Shown: positions 42,673 to 51,875, counted from the stretch's first letter. The stretch is 64,000 nt of DNA from Streptomyces xinghaiensis S187 (GCF_000220705.2 NZ_CP023202.1:4494501-4558500), one strand, 5' to 3'. Translations and numbers: made by a program. The notes: a model not told the origin generated them from the sequence alone.

Positions 42673-42993
42673 ATGGCCGGCGGAGGATTCACCAGACTCC
42701 CGGGCGGCAGTGTCGTCGTCGCCCTCTCCCTGCCCCGGCCCGCGGCCCGCGGAGCCGCGGAGACGTCCCGGGTGCGGGTCCTCGTCCACGCGGCGAACCG
42801 GCCCCGGGCCCTGACCCGGCTGAAGAACCACGGGCTGCGCGCCGTGCATCTGCGGGGCAACGCCGAGCCGCCCACCCCGGACGAGGTCACCGCCGTGCTG
42901 CACCACCCCGACGGCCTGCTGTGGCGCTCGGTGCCGGACGATGCCACGGAGCTCTGGCACCCCATCGCGAGCCTGATGCGCCCCGCGGCCTGA
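42673..42993 (+). CDS. conserved hypothetical protein, 106 aa
   Basis: Small soluble protein. I recognise no domain. Features are VRVLVHAANRPRALTRLKNHGLRAVHLRG, an alpha/beta-like stretch, and a closing TELWHPIASLMRP. A strong GGGAGGGAGG precedes the ATG, coding character is good, and it converges on pncA with an 8-bp gap. Confidence 0.7.
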   Translation: MAGGGFTRLPGGSVVVALSLPRPAARGAAETSRVRVLVHAANRPRALTRLKNHGLRAVHLRGNAEPPTPDEVTAVLHHPDGLLWRSVPDDATELWHPIASLMRPAA

Positions 42994-43001
42994 GCGGGCC
43001 G

Positions 43002-43589
43002 TCAGCCCACGACCGGTTTGCCCTGCAGCTCCACACCCGCCTCGCGCAGCTCCTCCAGGGCCCGCTCGGTGCTGTCCGGGGCGACGCCCGCCGTGAGGTC
43101 CAGCAGCACTCTGGTCCGGAAGCCCTCGCGCGCCGCGTCCAGGGCGGTGGCGCGGACGCAGTGGTCGGTGGCGATGCCCACCACGTCGACCTCCTCGATC
43201 TCCTTCTCGCGCAGCCAGTCGGCGAGCGGGACGCCGTTCTCGTCCCGGCCCTCGAAGCCGCTGTAGGCGGCCGCGTGCGCGCCCTTGTCGAAGACGGTGT
43301 CGATGGCGCCGGAGGCGATGGCTGGGGCGAAGTTGGGGTGGAAGCTGCTGCCCTCGGTGCCCGCGACGCAGTGGACCGGCCAGGAGGTCTTGAAGTCCGG
43401 GTTGTCGGAGAAGTGGCCGCCGGGGTCGATGTGGTGGTCCCGGGTGGCGACGATGTGGCGGTAACCGGCCGTCGACTCCGCCACCAGATCGGTGATCTCG
43501 GCGGCGACGTCGGCGCCGCCGGCGACCGCGAGGCTACCGCCCTCGCAGAAGTCGTTCTGCACATCGACGACTATCAGTGCACGGTGCAT
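43002..43589 (-). CDS. pncA: nicotinamidase / pyrazinamidase
   Basis: A 195-residue isochorismatase-fold amidase that turns nicotinamide into nicotinate in NAD salvage. Catalytic residues are visible: Asp9 in VDVQNDFC, Lys in FDKGAHAA, Cys in ATDHCVRATA. Metal ligands appear in ATRDHHIDPGGHF. Length equals typical PncA. It is upstream-adjacent to pncB on the same strand, which supplies the next step. A large inverted repeat lies 52 bp upstream of the start. Confidence 0.95.
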   Translation of the reverse strand: MHRALIVVDVQNDFCEGGSLAVAGGADVAAEITDLVAESTAGYRHIVATRDHHIDPGGHFSDNPDFKTSWPVHCVAGTEGSSFHPNFAPAIASGAIDTVFDKGAHAAAYSGFEGRDENGVPLADWLREKEIEEVDVVGIATDHCVRATALDAAREGFRTRVLLDLTAGVAPDSTERALEELREAGVELQGKPVVG

Positions 43590-43640
43590 GGTGCGGGCCC
43601 TTCGGCTGGTCGAGCGGCGGGGACGGACCTCCGCGGGAGG

Positions 43641-43682
43641 CCGGACACCGTCCCGTAACCCAGGGTAAGGGACGGTGTCCGG
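43641..43682. promoter_or_regulatory. 14-bp perfect inverted repeat upstream of pncA
   Basis: CCGGACACCGTCCC (43641-43654) and its exact reverse complement (43669-43682) flank a 14-nt spacer that itself holds ACCC-a-GGGT. It lies 52 bp before pncA and 223 bp after the pncB stop. On the - strand TTACCC/TACCCT in the spacer could be a -10, so an operator over the pncA promoter is the simplest reading. A late pncB terminator is the alternative. The rest of the gap 43590-43904 is G/C-rich and gene-free. Confidence 0.5.
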
Positions 43683-43904
43683 ACCCGTGGGGCAGGGGGC
43701 GGGGACCGCCCGGTGCCGCCCGGGCGGGTCAGGTCCCGGGGGTGCGCCCGCCGTGGGGGCGGGGTGGAGCGGGCGGCGTCGTTGCCGCCAAGGGTCGTAC
43801 CGGGCGCGTGGGCGCCCCGCGGGCGCGGGGACGGTGGGATCCGCGGTGTGCCCGGAGCACTACCGCCGTACCCGCGCCGCACGGGCGCTACACGTCCCCG
43901 CCCG

Positions 43905-45233
43905 CTACACGTACTCGGTGGGGAGCACCGGCTCGCCGCCACTGAGCTGCATCGCCGACAGCGGAAGGCGGGCGCGGACGGCGAGATGGCGGTCGCGCAC
44001 GGTGTCCAGCGGTTCCCGCGCCAGCACCTCGCCGGCCCGTACCAGCTCCACCTGCAGCAGCCCGTCCTCGTACTCCGGGGGCACCGGGCCGGTGCCGACG
44101 ACCTCGGCCTCGGCGGTCCCCTCGGCGTCGTACCGGCGCGCCGCCCACTTCCGGCCGCCGATGGAGGTCTTGCCGCCCAGCGACTTCTTCGCCACCGGCA
44201 CCAGGGGTGCCGCCGGGCCGGCCGGCCCGGCGCGCGCCACGAGCTTGTAGACCATGGAGGCGGTCGGGTGGCCGGAGCCGGTCACCAGCCGGGTGCCCAC
44301 CCCGTACGAGTCCACGGGGGCGGCGGCGAGCGAGGCGATGGCGTACTCGTCGAGGTCGCTGGTCACCACGATCTTCGTGTCCCGCGCGCCCAGGGCGTCG
44401 AGCTGCGCCCGCACCCGGTGGGCCACCAGCAGCAGATCGCCGGAGTCGATGCGGACCGCGCCCAGCTCCGGCCCGGCGATCTCGACGGCCAGCCGGACGG
44501 CCTCGGCCACGTCGTAGGTGTCGACCAGCAGGGTGGTGCCCCGGCCCAGGGACTCGACCTGGGCGGTGAAGGCGTCCCGCTCGCTGTCGTGCAGCAGGGT
44601 GAAGGCGTGGGCGCTGGTGCCCACGGTCGGGATGCCGTACCGGAAACCGGCCGCCAGTTCGGAGGTGGCGGAGAAGCCGCCGGCGTACGCGGCGCGGGAC
44701 GCGGCCACCGCCGCCAGCTCGTGTGCGCGCCGGGCACCCATCTCCAGCAGCGGACGGGCACCGGCCGCCACCGACATCCGGGACGCGGCGGCGGCCACCG
44801 CCGAGTCGTGGTTGAGGATCGACAGGATGACGGTCTCCAGCAGCACGGCCTCGGCGAAGCTGCCCTCGACGCGGAGGACGGGGGAGCCGGGGAAGTACAC
44901 GTCGCCCTCGCGGTAGCCGCTGATGTCGCCGCGGAAGCGGTAGCCGGCCAGCCACTCCAGGGTCGGCTCGTCCACCACCCGGCGCTCGCGCAGGAAGTCG
45001 AGCATCTCGGGCTCGAAGCGGAAGTTCTCCACGGCGTCGAGCACCCGGCCGGTGCCGGCGACGACCCCGTAGCGGCGGCCCTCCGGCAGCCGGCGGGCGA
45101 AGACCTCGAAGACCGAGCGGCGGCCGGCGGTGCCCGCCCGCAGTGCGGCCTGCAGCATGGTCAGTTCGTAGTGGTCGGTGAAGAGCGCCGTCGACGGCAC
45201 GGTCACCGGCAGCCCCAGGTCTGCTGAGTTCAT
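43905..45233 (-). CDS. pncB: nicotinate phosphoribosyltransferase
   Basis: This 442-residue NAPRTase makes nicotinate mononucleotide from nicotinate and PRPP. N-terminal FTDHYELTMLQAAL is the family opening. GTSAHAFTLLHDSE, GAVRIDSGDLL and KIVVTSDLDEYAI follow, and VAKKSLGGKTSIGGRKWAARR lies near the end. Together with pncA it forms a nicotinamide salvage pair. Divergent from clpS with an 83-bp gap. Confidence 0.96.
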   Translation of the reverse strand: MNSADLGLPVTVPSTALFTDHYELTMLQAALRAGTAGRRSVFEVFARRLPEGRRYGVVAGTGRVLDAVENFRFEPEMLDFLRERRVVDEPTLEWLAGYRFRGDISGYREGDVYFPGSPVLRVEGSFAEAVLLETVILSILNHDSAVAAAASRMSVAAGARPLLEMGARRAHELAAVAASRAAYAGGFSATSELAAGFRYGIPTVGTSAHAFTLLHDSERDAFTAQVESLGRGTTLLVDTYDVAEAVRLAVEIAGPELGAVRIDSGDLLLVAHRVRAQLDALGARDTKIVVTSDLDEYAIASLAAAPVDSYGVGTRLVTGSGHPTASMVYKLVARAGPAGPAAPLVPVAKKSLGGKTSIGGRKWAARRYDAEGTAEAEVVGTGPVPPEYEDGLLQVELVRAGEVLAREPLDTVRDRHLAVRARLPLSAMQLSGGEPVLPTEYV

Positions 45234-45316
45234 GCCAGCGATGCTAGCCCCATCTCGTCACTTTGACGATTTCTGGGACCGGTCCGTTTGTGCGATGTAC
45301 GCCACTGGATGGCAGC

Positions 45317-45628
45317 ATGGACCCTGTGAGTGTCGCCCCCATCGAGATCGAGCAGACGGAGACCGGCGGAGCGCCCTCGGAGGTGCCCGAGCCCGATGTC
45401 CCCTGGGTGACGATCGTGCACAACGACCCGGTCAACCTCATGAGCTATGTGACCTACGTCTTCCAGGCGTACTTCGGCTACTCGAAGGACAAGGCGAGCA
45501 AACTGATGCTCGACGTACACCACAAGGGCCGCGCCATCGTCTCCAGCGGCAGCCGCGAGGAGATGGAGCGCGACGTCCAGGCCATGCACGGCTACGGCCT
45601 GTGGGCCACCCTGAGCCAGGACCGCTGA
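45317..45628 (+). CDS. clpS: ATP-dependent Clp protease adaptor ClpS
   Basis: A 103-residue ClpS, the N-end rule adaptor that hands substrates to ClpC/ClpA. Hallmarks are PWVTIVHNDPVNLMSYVTYV (with the conserved NDP that meets the Clp N-domain), SKDKASKLMLDVHHKGRAIV, and REEMERDVQAMHGYGLWATL. ATG 45317 is used; GTG 45326 is an alternative. The next gene overlaps by TGATG. Confidence 0.96.
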   Translation: MDPVSVAPIEIEQTETGGAPSEVPEPDVPWVTIVHNDPVNLMSYVTYVFQAYFGYSKDKASKLMLDVHHKGRAIVSSGSREEMERDVQAMHGYGLWATLSQDR

Positions 45629-46221
45629 TGCCGGGCATGTTCGAAGCCGTACCGGGCGGCGGGGCCGCCGTCACGCTCGACCCGGTCGAGGTGTCCATCC
45701 TGCGCAGCCTCGCCGTGCAGCTGCTGGAGCTCGTCGGCCCGGGCGACGAGCCCGCCGACGGGGCCGACCCGCTGGACGCCCTCTTTGCCGACGGCCCCAG
45801 CGACCCCCCGTCCGATCCGGCCCTGGCCCGGCTCTTCCCCGACGCCTACGGGGACCCGGAGCGCGAGCCCGGCGGCGACGAGGAGAAGATCCGCGAGTAC
45901 GCCGCCGAGTTCCGCCGCTACACCGAGAACGACCTGCGGGCCCGCAAACGCGAGGACGCCCTCGGCGTCGTCCGCGCCCTGGACCGGCTGCCCGCCCCCG
46001 AGGACGGCGAGGCCCTCCTCGAACTCGGCCCGGACGAAACCCGGCAGTGGCTCGGTACCCTCAACGACCTGCGGCTGGCCATCGGCGCCCGGCTGGAGGT
46101 CACCGAGGACGACCAGGAGCTGTACCGGCTGCCCGACAGCGACCCGCGCAAGCCCATGGTGATGGCCTACCTCTGGCTCGGCGGGCTCCAGGAATCCCTG
46201 ATCGGGACGCTCACGGCCTGA
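45628..46221 (+). CDS. DUF2017 family protein
   Basis: A 197-residue protein. It starts MPGMFEAVPGG and has VEVSILRSLAVQLLELVG, then FRRYTENDLRARKREDA and a final YLWLGGLQESLI. DUF2017 follows clpS in most Actinobacteria, here with a 1-base TGATG overlap, so the two are translated together. A role with ClpS/Clp proteolysis is inferred from context only. Confidence 0.88.
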   Translation: MPGMFEAVPGGGAAVTLDPVEVSILRSLAVQLLELVGPGDEPADGADPLDALFADGPSDPPSDPALARLFPDAYGDPEREPGGDEEKIREYAAEFRRYTENDLRARKREDALGVVRALDRLPAPEDGEALLELGPDETRQWLGTLNDLRLAIGARLEVTEDDQELYRLPDSDPRKPMVMAYLWLGGLQESLIGTLTA

Positions 46222-46438
46222 CCGGCCCCGGCCGCCCCGTCCACGCCCGGGCTCCGTCCCCGGCCCGGCCCCGCCGGGTTCCGCACCGTGAGCGGGATCA
46301 CCTGGCCGGGCCCGCACGCCCCCCGCCCCCGGGCTTCCCCGCTCCGTCCCGGGGTCCGCCCCGGACCCGTCCCACTCCGTGGTCCGGCACCGTCTCACCA
46401 GGAGGACACCTCCCTGCCGGTGCCCCCGGGTGCCGCCA

Positions 46439-46444
46439 TACCCT
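46439..46444 (+). promoter_or_regulatory. -10 hexamer TACCCT, leaderless start
   Basis: TACCCT ends 7 nt before the ATG at 46452. The AGGAGG that follows it is 1 nt from the ATG and would be too close to work, which supports a leaderless message. Confidence 0.4.
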
Positions 46445-46451
46445 AGGAGGC

Positions 46452-46877
46452 ATGCTGACCATCACCCAGGATCTCCACGACCGGATCGTGGCCCACGCAC
46501 GCGCCGACCACCCCGACGAAGCGTGCGGTGTGATCGCCGGCCCGGTCGGCTCCGGCCGCCCCGAGCGCTTCATCCCCATGCTGAACGCGGCCCGCTCTCC
46601 CACGTTCTACGAGTTCGACTCGACCGACCTGCTCAAGCTCTACCGGGAGATGGACGACCGCGACGAGGAGCCGGTGGTCATCTACCACTCCCACACCGCG
46701 ACCGAGGCGTACCCCTCCCGCACGGACGTCACCTACGCCAACGAGCCCGGCGCGCACTACGTCCTGGTCTCCACCGCCGAGTGCGGCAACGGCGAAGGCC
46801 CGGCGGAATTCCGGTCGTTCCGCATCACCGAGGGCGAGATCACCGAAGAGGACGTGAAGATCGTCCCCGCCTACTGA
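46452..46877 (+). CDS. mec: JAMM/M67 metallopeptidase, Mec-type (CysO-cysteine peptidase)
   Basis: A 141-residue MPN/JAMM zinc peptidase. The metal motif is complete: HSHTATEAYPSRTD gives His79, His81, Ser89 and Asp92, and an upstream Glu lies in HPDEACGVI. In Mycobacterium tuberculosis Mec+ releases cysteine from the sulfur carrier CysO after CysM has built CysO-Cys; the same three genes occur together here. Because the downstream CysO carries a C-terminal extension beyond Gly-Gly, this peptidase may also expose the Gly-Gly end, as QbsD does for QbsE. Confidence 0.88.
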   Translation: MLTITQDLHDRIVAHARADHPDEACGVIAGPVGSGRPERFIPMLNAARSPTFYEFDSTDLLKLYREMDDRDEEPVVIYHSHTATEAYPSRTDVTYANEPGAHYVLVSTAECGNGEGPAEFRSFRITEGEITEEDVKIVPAY

Positions 46878-46953
46878 GCCCCGCCGGCGGCCCGGCGTCC
46901 AGCGCACCGTCCACGCTGCGAGACGCGTATCCGGCACTCGGACGGGGAATCGA

Positions 46954-46959
46954 TACGAT
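46954..46959 (+). promoter_or_regulatory. -10 hexamer TACGAT of the leader peptide/cysO/cysM unit
   Basis: TACGAT ends 6 nt before the leader-peptide ATG at 46966, so the leader is probably translated from a leaderless message. Confidence 0.45.
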
Positions 46960-46965
46960 GCCCTC

Positions 46966-47067
46966 ATGGTTGTCCACGGCGTGAGCGACAAGACCCCGGG
47001 CCCGCTGCTCGTGGCGCGGCTGCACGTCGATCTGTGCCGCCTCGCCAGCGCGATCTGTCCCCGCTGA
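46966..47067 (+). CDS. cysteine leader peptide upstream of cysO-cysM
   Basis: A 33-codon ORF, leaderless by its -10. Its second half reads RLHVDLCRLASAICPR with two Cys codons (residues 24 and 31) and the HVDL core typical of actinobacterial sulfur-gene leader peptides. These are thought to sense cysteinyl-tRNA supply by stalling. Between its stop and the cysO ribosome binding site, CCGGGGCC (47072-47079) pairs with GGCCCCGG (47119-47126). A GTG at 46981 would give a shorter peptide. Confidence 0.7.
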   Translation: MVVHGVSDKTPGPLLVARLHVDLCRLASAICPR

Positions 47068-47191
47068 GCCTCCGGGGCCCCACGAACACGCCCCGGCACG
47101 GTCCCTCGTCCGCGAACCGGCCCCGGGGACCCGCCCCGCCCTTGTCCCGCCGCGCGCACCCCGACCCCTCCCCGACAGGAGCACCCTGCCC

Positions 47192-47521
47192 ATGTCCATC
47201 CAGGTCCGCATCCCGACCATCCTCCGCACCTACACCGACGGCCAGAAGTCGGTCGAGGGCAACGGCGCCACCATCGAGGAGCTCTTCACCGACCTCGAAG
47301 CACGGCACACCGGCATCCGCGAGCGCCTGGTCGACGACGGCAATCTGCGCCGGTTCGTCAATGTGTACCTGAACGACGAGGACGTCCGCTTCCTCGACGG
47401 CATCAGCACCAAGCTCAGCGACGGCGACAGCGTCACCATCCTCCCCGCCGTCGCGGGCGGCTCGGCCCGCGCCGGGCAGGACCGCGCCGGCCGGACGCAC
47501 CGCCTGAAGCGGACCCGCTGA
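47192..47521 (+). CDS. cysO: CysO-type sulfur carrier protein with C-terminal extension past Gly-Gly
   Basis: A 109-residue ubiquitin-fold MoaD/ThiS protein: VRIPTILRTYTDGQKSVEG, RFVNVYLNDEDVRF, and ILPAVAGG. CysO proteins end with that Gly-Gly, which is thiocarboxylated. Here Gly89-Gly90 is followed by 19 Arg-rich residues, SARAGQDRAGRTHRLKRTR, whose stop overlaps the cysM ATG. The carrier therefore needs trimming before activation, or is inactive, or a stop was lost. AGGAG lies 10 nt before the ATG. Confidence 0.88.
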   Translation: MSIQVRIPTILRTYTDGQKSVEGNGATIEELFTDLEARHTGIRERLVDDGNLRRFVNVYLNDEDVRFLDGISTKLSDGDSVTILPAVAGGSARAGQDRAGRTHRLKRTR

Positions 47522-48471
47522 TGCGGTACGACAGCCCGCTCGCCGCGGTCGGCCACACCCCCCTGGTGCGGCTGCCGCGGCTCTCGCCGTCCGACGACGT
47601 CCGCATCTGGGCCAAGCTGGAGGACCGCAACCCCACCGGCTCCATCAAGGACCGCCCCGCGCTGCACATGATCGAACAGGCGGAGAAGGACGGCCTGCTC
47701 ACCCCCGGCTGCACCATCCTGGAGCCGACCTCCGGCAACACCGGCATCTCGCTCGCCATGGCCGCCCGGCTCAAGGGCTACCGCATCGTCTGCGTGATGC
47801 CCGAGAACACCTCCGAGGAACGGCGCCAGCTGCTCGCCATGTGGGGCGCGGAGATCATCCCCTCCCCGGCCGCGGGCGGCTCCAACACCGCGGTCCGCAT
47901 GGCCAAGGAGATCGCGGAGAAGAACCCGGACTGGGTCATGCTCTACCAGTACGGCAACCCTTCCAACACCGGTGCCCACTACGCCGGCACCGGCCCGGAG
48001 ATCTTCGAGGACCTGCCCTCCATCACCCACTTCGTGGCGGGCCTCGGCACCACCGGCACCCTCATGGGCGCCGGCCGCTACCTCCGCGAGCGGAAGCCCG
48101 ACGTCAGGATCGTCGCCGCCGAACCGCGCTACGACGACCTGGTCTACGGGCTGCGCAACCTCGACGAGGGCTTCGTCCCCGAGCTCTACGACGAGTCGGT
48201 GCTCACCACCCGCTACTCGGTCGGCTCCGAGGACGCGGTCGTCCGCACCCGCCAACTCCTGCGCGAGGAAGGCATCTTCGCGGGCATCTCCACCGGTGCC
48301 GCGCTGCACGCCGCGATCGGCGTCGGCCGCAGGGCGGTCCGGGAGGGCGAGTCCGCCGACATCGTCTTCATCGTCGCCGACGGCGGCTGGAAGTACCTCT
48401 CGACCGGCATCTACACCGCCGCGACCACGGAAGAAGCCGTCGAAGCCCTGCAGGGCCAGCTCTGGGCCTGA
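47521..48471 (+). CDS. cysM: cysteine synthase CysM-type (O-phosphoserine sulfhydrylase)
   Basis: A 316-residue PLP enzyme. Lys43 in PTGSIKDRPA binds PLP; EPTSGNTGISLA is the substrate loop, and GLGTTGTLMGAGRYL the phosphate loop. It overlaps cysO by one base (TGATG). Placement with CysO and Mec points to the CysM type that uses O-phosphoserine and CysO-thiocarboxylate rather than sulfide. The C-terminal SVGSEDAVVRTRQLLREEG agrees with that group. A terminator follows. Confidence 0.94.
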   Translation: MRYDSPLAAVGHTPLVRLPRLSPSDDVRIWAKLEDRNPTGSIKDRPALHMIEQAEKDGLLTPGCTILEPTSGNTGISLAMAARLKGYRIVCVMPENTSEERRQLLAMWGAEIIPSPAAGGSNTAVRMAKEIAEKNPDWVMLYQYGNPSNTGAHYAGTGPEIFEDLPSITHFVAGLGTTGTLMGAGRYLRERKPDVRIVAAEPRYDDLVYGLRNLDEGFVPELYDESVLTTRYSVGSEDAVVRTRQLLREEGIFAGISTGAALHAAIGVGRRAVREGESADIVFIVADGGWKYLSTGIYTAATTEEAVEALQGQLWA

Positions 48472-48480
48472 CGGACCGGC

Positions 48481-48507
48481 CGGCCTCCCGCGCACGGCGG
48501 GAGGCCG
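48481..48507. terminator. terminator after cysM
   Basis: CGGCCTCCCGC (48481-48491) pairs perfectly with GCGGGAGGCCG (48497-48507). Convergent with the PemK-like gene. Confidence 0.75.
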
Positions 48508-48528
48508 TCACCCGTCCCCCGTCACCCG

Positions 48529-49062
48529 TCATCCGGCGAGATGCCGGACCCGGCTCCACACCGAGCGGTCCACCTCGCCGACCCGGCGCCGGAACTCCGC
48601 CAGCGGCACGTCCCGCAGCTCGTCCGTCGTCAGATAGCTCCTGCGGCCCGCCCGGTCACCGACCGAGCCCGGCGGCAGCTCCACGACCCCCGGCCGCGCC
48701 CCCTGGTCCCGGCTGGTGATCTTCACGACCCGGGCCGAACCCCCGCGCACCGACAGCACCAGACAGGGCCGGTCCTTCGACCCCGGGCCGTCCTCGTACG
48801 GGACGTCCGCCCACCAGATCTCCCGCGCCCGGGGCGCCGGCAACGCCCCGGCGGGCCGCTTCCCGGGGCGGACCCCCGGACGGGTACGGGTCCGGGGCCC
48901 GGGCCGCGGCCGCCCCCCGGGCCGCCCCGGCGGCCGGAGCCGCCCCCCGGGCCGGCGGCGGGCACGCCCCGGCGGCGCACCCCGGCCCCAGCCGTCCACC
49001 ACCGACGCCACCAGCGCCAGAACCACCACCACGGCCAGCGCCGCCCACACCCATGTGTCCAT
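48529..49062 (-). CDS. membrane-anchored PemK/MazF-like protein
   Basis: A 177-residue protein. An N-terminal membrane helix (WVWAALAVVVVLALVASVV) is followed by about 50 Arg/Pro/Gly-rich residues and a C-terminal PemK/MazF barrel starting AREIWWADVPY and containing KDRPCLVLSV and VVKITSRDQ. Free MazF is a ribosome-independent mRNA interferase; here the domain is tethered and no antitoxin ORF is adjacent. Some Actinobacteria keep such orphan membrane forms with unknown function. ATG at 49062. Confidence 0.8.
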   Translation of the reverse strand: MDTWVWAALAVVVVLALVASVVDGWGRGAPPGRARRRPGGRLRPPGRPGGRPRPGPRTRTRPGVRPGKRPAGALPAPRAREIWWADVPYEDGPGSKDRPCLVLSVRGGSARVVKITSRDQGARPGVVELPPGSVGDRAGRRSYLTTDELRDVPLAEFRRRVGEVDRSVWSRVRHLAG

Positions 49063-49336
49063 GACCACACCTTTCCCGAACCGGCCGCTTCCCGACCGTA
49101 CGTCCCCACCGCGCCCGCCCCGCGAACAGGACGTTCGGTCCGCGCCCCCGGAACCGAACCCTCCGCCGGTTTCACCCCCGTACCGGTGAAGCACCGGGTG
49201 AGTTCCCCCACAACAGCCCGCCACAGAGGGGCGACCAGCCCTTTCGCGCCTTACGCTCGACAAACCGTACGGCCCCCGGATCCTCCCCCGCGCCGAGACC
49301 AGCCGGGGGACTGAAGCCCTCGGAGGTTCCCGCTTC

Positions 49337-50089
49337 ATGAAGCTCACCGTCGTCGGCTGCTCCGGGTCGTTTCCCTCCGCGGACTCGGCCTGCTCGAGCT
49401 ACCTCGTCGAAGCCGACGGCTTCCGGCTGCTCCTCGACATGGGCAACGGCGCCCTGGGCGAGCTGCAGCGCCACTGCGGTCTCTACGACCTCGACGCCGT
49501 GATACTGAGCCACCTCCACGCCGACCACTGCATCGACATGTGCGGCTACTTCGTGGCCCGCTACTACCGGTACGAGGGCGGCCGGCCCGCCGCCATCCCG
49601 GTCTACGGGCCCGAGGGCACGGAACAGCGGCTCTCCGCCGCCTATGACGACGTGCCCTCCGAGAAGTCGATGAGCGAGGTCTTCGACTTCCGCACGCTCA
49701 AGCCCGGCGCCTTCGAGATCGGCCCGTTCACCGTCCACACCGACGAGGTGAGCCACCCCGTGGAGGCCTACGGCTTCCGCATCGAGCACGGCGGCCGGGT
49801 GCTGACGTACTCCGGCGACACCGGCCCCTGCGAGGCGCTGGCGGGCCTCTCCGAGGGCGCCGACCTCTTCCTCTGCGAGGCGTCCTTCACCCACGGCAAG
49901 GAGGACCTCCCGGAGCTGCACCTCAACGGCCGGGAGGCCGGGGAGCAGGCACAGCGGTCCCGGGTGGGACGGCTGGTGCTGACCCACATCCCGCCGTGGA
50001 CGGACGCCTCCGTGAACCTCCGGGACGCGCGCGAGGTCTTCGACGGCCCCGTCGAACTCGCCCGCCCCGGCGCCGTCTACGAGCTGTAG
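49337..50089 (+). CDS. MBL-fold metallohydrolase
   Basis: A 250-residue metallo-beta-lactamase-fold hydrolase. The HxHxDH motif is LSHLHADHCID, and VLTYSGDTGPC and VLTHIPPW give further ligands. It opens KLTVVGCSGSFPSADSACSSYLV, which is typical of the RNase Z-like/ cyclic nucleotide phosphodiesterase group that precedes rph in Actinobacteria. Substrate unknown; RNA or cyclic nucleotide is the best guess. GGAGG near 49321 fits the start. Confidence 0.87.
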   Translation: MKLTVVGCSGSFPSADSACSSYLVEADGFRLLLDMGNGALGELQRHCGLYDLDAVILSHLHADHCIDMCGYFVARYYRYEGGRPAAIPVYGPEGTEQRLSAAYDDVPSEKSMSEVFDFRTLKPGAFEIGPFTVHTDEVSHPVEAYGFRIEHGGRVLTYSGDTGPCEALAGLSEGADLFLCEASFTHGKEDLPELHLNGREAGEQAQRSRVGRLVLTHIPPWTDASVNLRDAREVFDGPVELARPGAVYEL

Positions 50090-50219
50090 CCGGCGCGGGA
50101 ACGCTCGGCGGGAGCGGTAACGGGATCCGGGTTCCATGGTCCCACCCGGGTCCCGTTTCCCCTCCTGCCGAGCCGTTCCGTCCGCTGCGCAGGCCCGTAC
50201 CCCCGCCGGGGGAACGGCA

Positions 50220-50250
50220 GCGGCCGTGCCGGGATGTCCGGCACGGCCGC
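50220..50250. terminator. bidirectional terminator, MBL gene / nagE2
   Basis: A perfect 13-bp stem (50220-50232 with 50238-50250) around 5 nt sits between the convergent MBL hydrolase and PTS EIIC genes. Confidence 0.85.
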
Positions 50251-50281
50251 GCTTCTCGTTCCCGTGAGGCCTTCCGTGAGG

Positions 50282-51529
<1,248 letters not shown>

Positions 51530-51588
51530 CGGGTTCCTTCCGGAGCGGATGCGGACCCGGGACCCCGGCCCGTCGGGACACCACGCCG

Positions 51589-51618
51589 CGCGGTCTACAC
51601 CAAGTGGTTTAGACCTCT
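51589..51618. promoter_or_regulatory. two overlapping DasR-type operators (dre) upstream of nagE2
   Basis: AGTGGTTTAGACCTCT (51603-51618) matches 13 of 16 bases of the dre core AGTGGTCTAGACCAGT. A second partial site, gcGGTCTAcACCAag (51589-51603), abuts it. DasR, released by glucosamine-6-phosphate, represses PTS genes through such sites. Confidence 0.75.
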
Positions 51619-51690
51619 TGTACCACGCTCCGAAACGCTGAGGAAGCCTCCGGCCAAAGCTTCGGCATCACAACTGTGCATACCCGCGGA

Positions 51691-51721
51691 AGCCCCGGTT
51701 CCAGCGACGGGAACCGGGGCT
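51691..51721 (-). terminator. terminator between nagE1 and nagE2 regions
   Basis: A perfect 12-bp stem (51691-51702 with 51710-51721) around 7 nt lies 155 bp downstream of the nagE1 stop. The rest of 51530-51875 beyond the operators is Gly/Arg-like filler without a gene. Confidence 0.65.
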
Positions 51722-51875
51722 CGGGCCTGCGGAAGGGCAAGTGGGGACAGCCGTGCGGGGGTTGGCTGGGCAGGGGCGCGCGGAGGGCCGCGGAGACGGG
51801 GACGGCGACGGGAGACGCGGACGGGGGGCGGGGGCCGGGAACGGCCGGCGGGCGAGGCGGGGAACGGCGGGCGGA

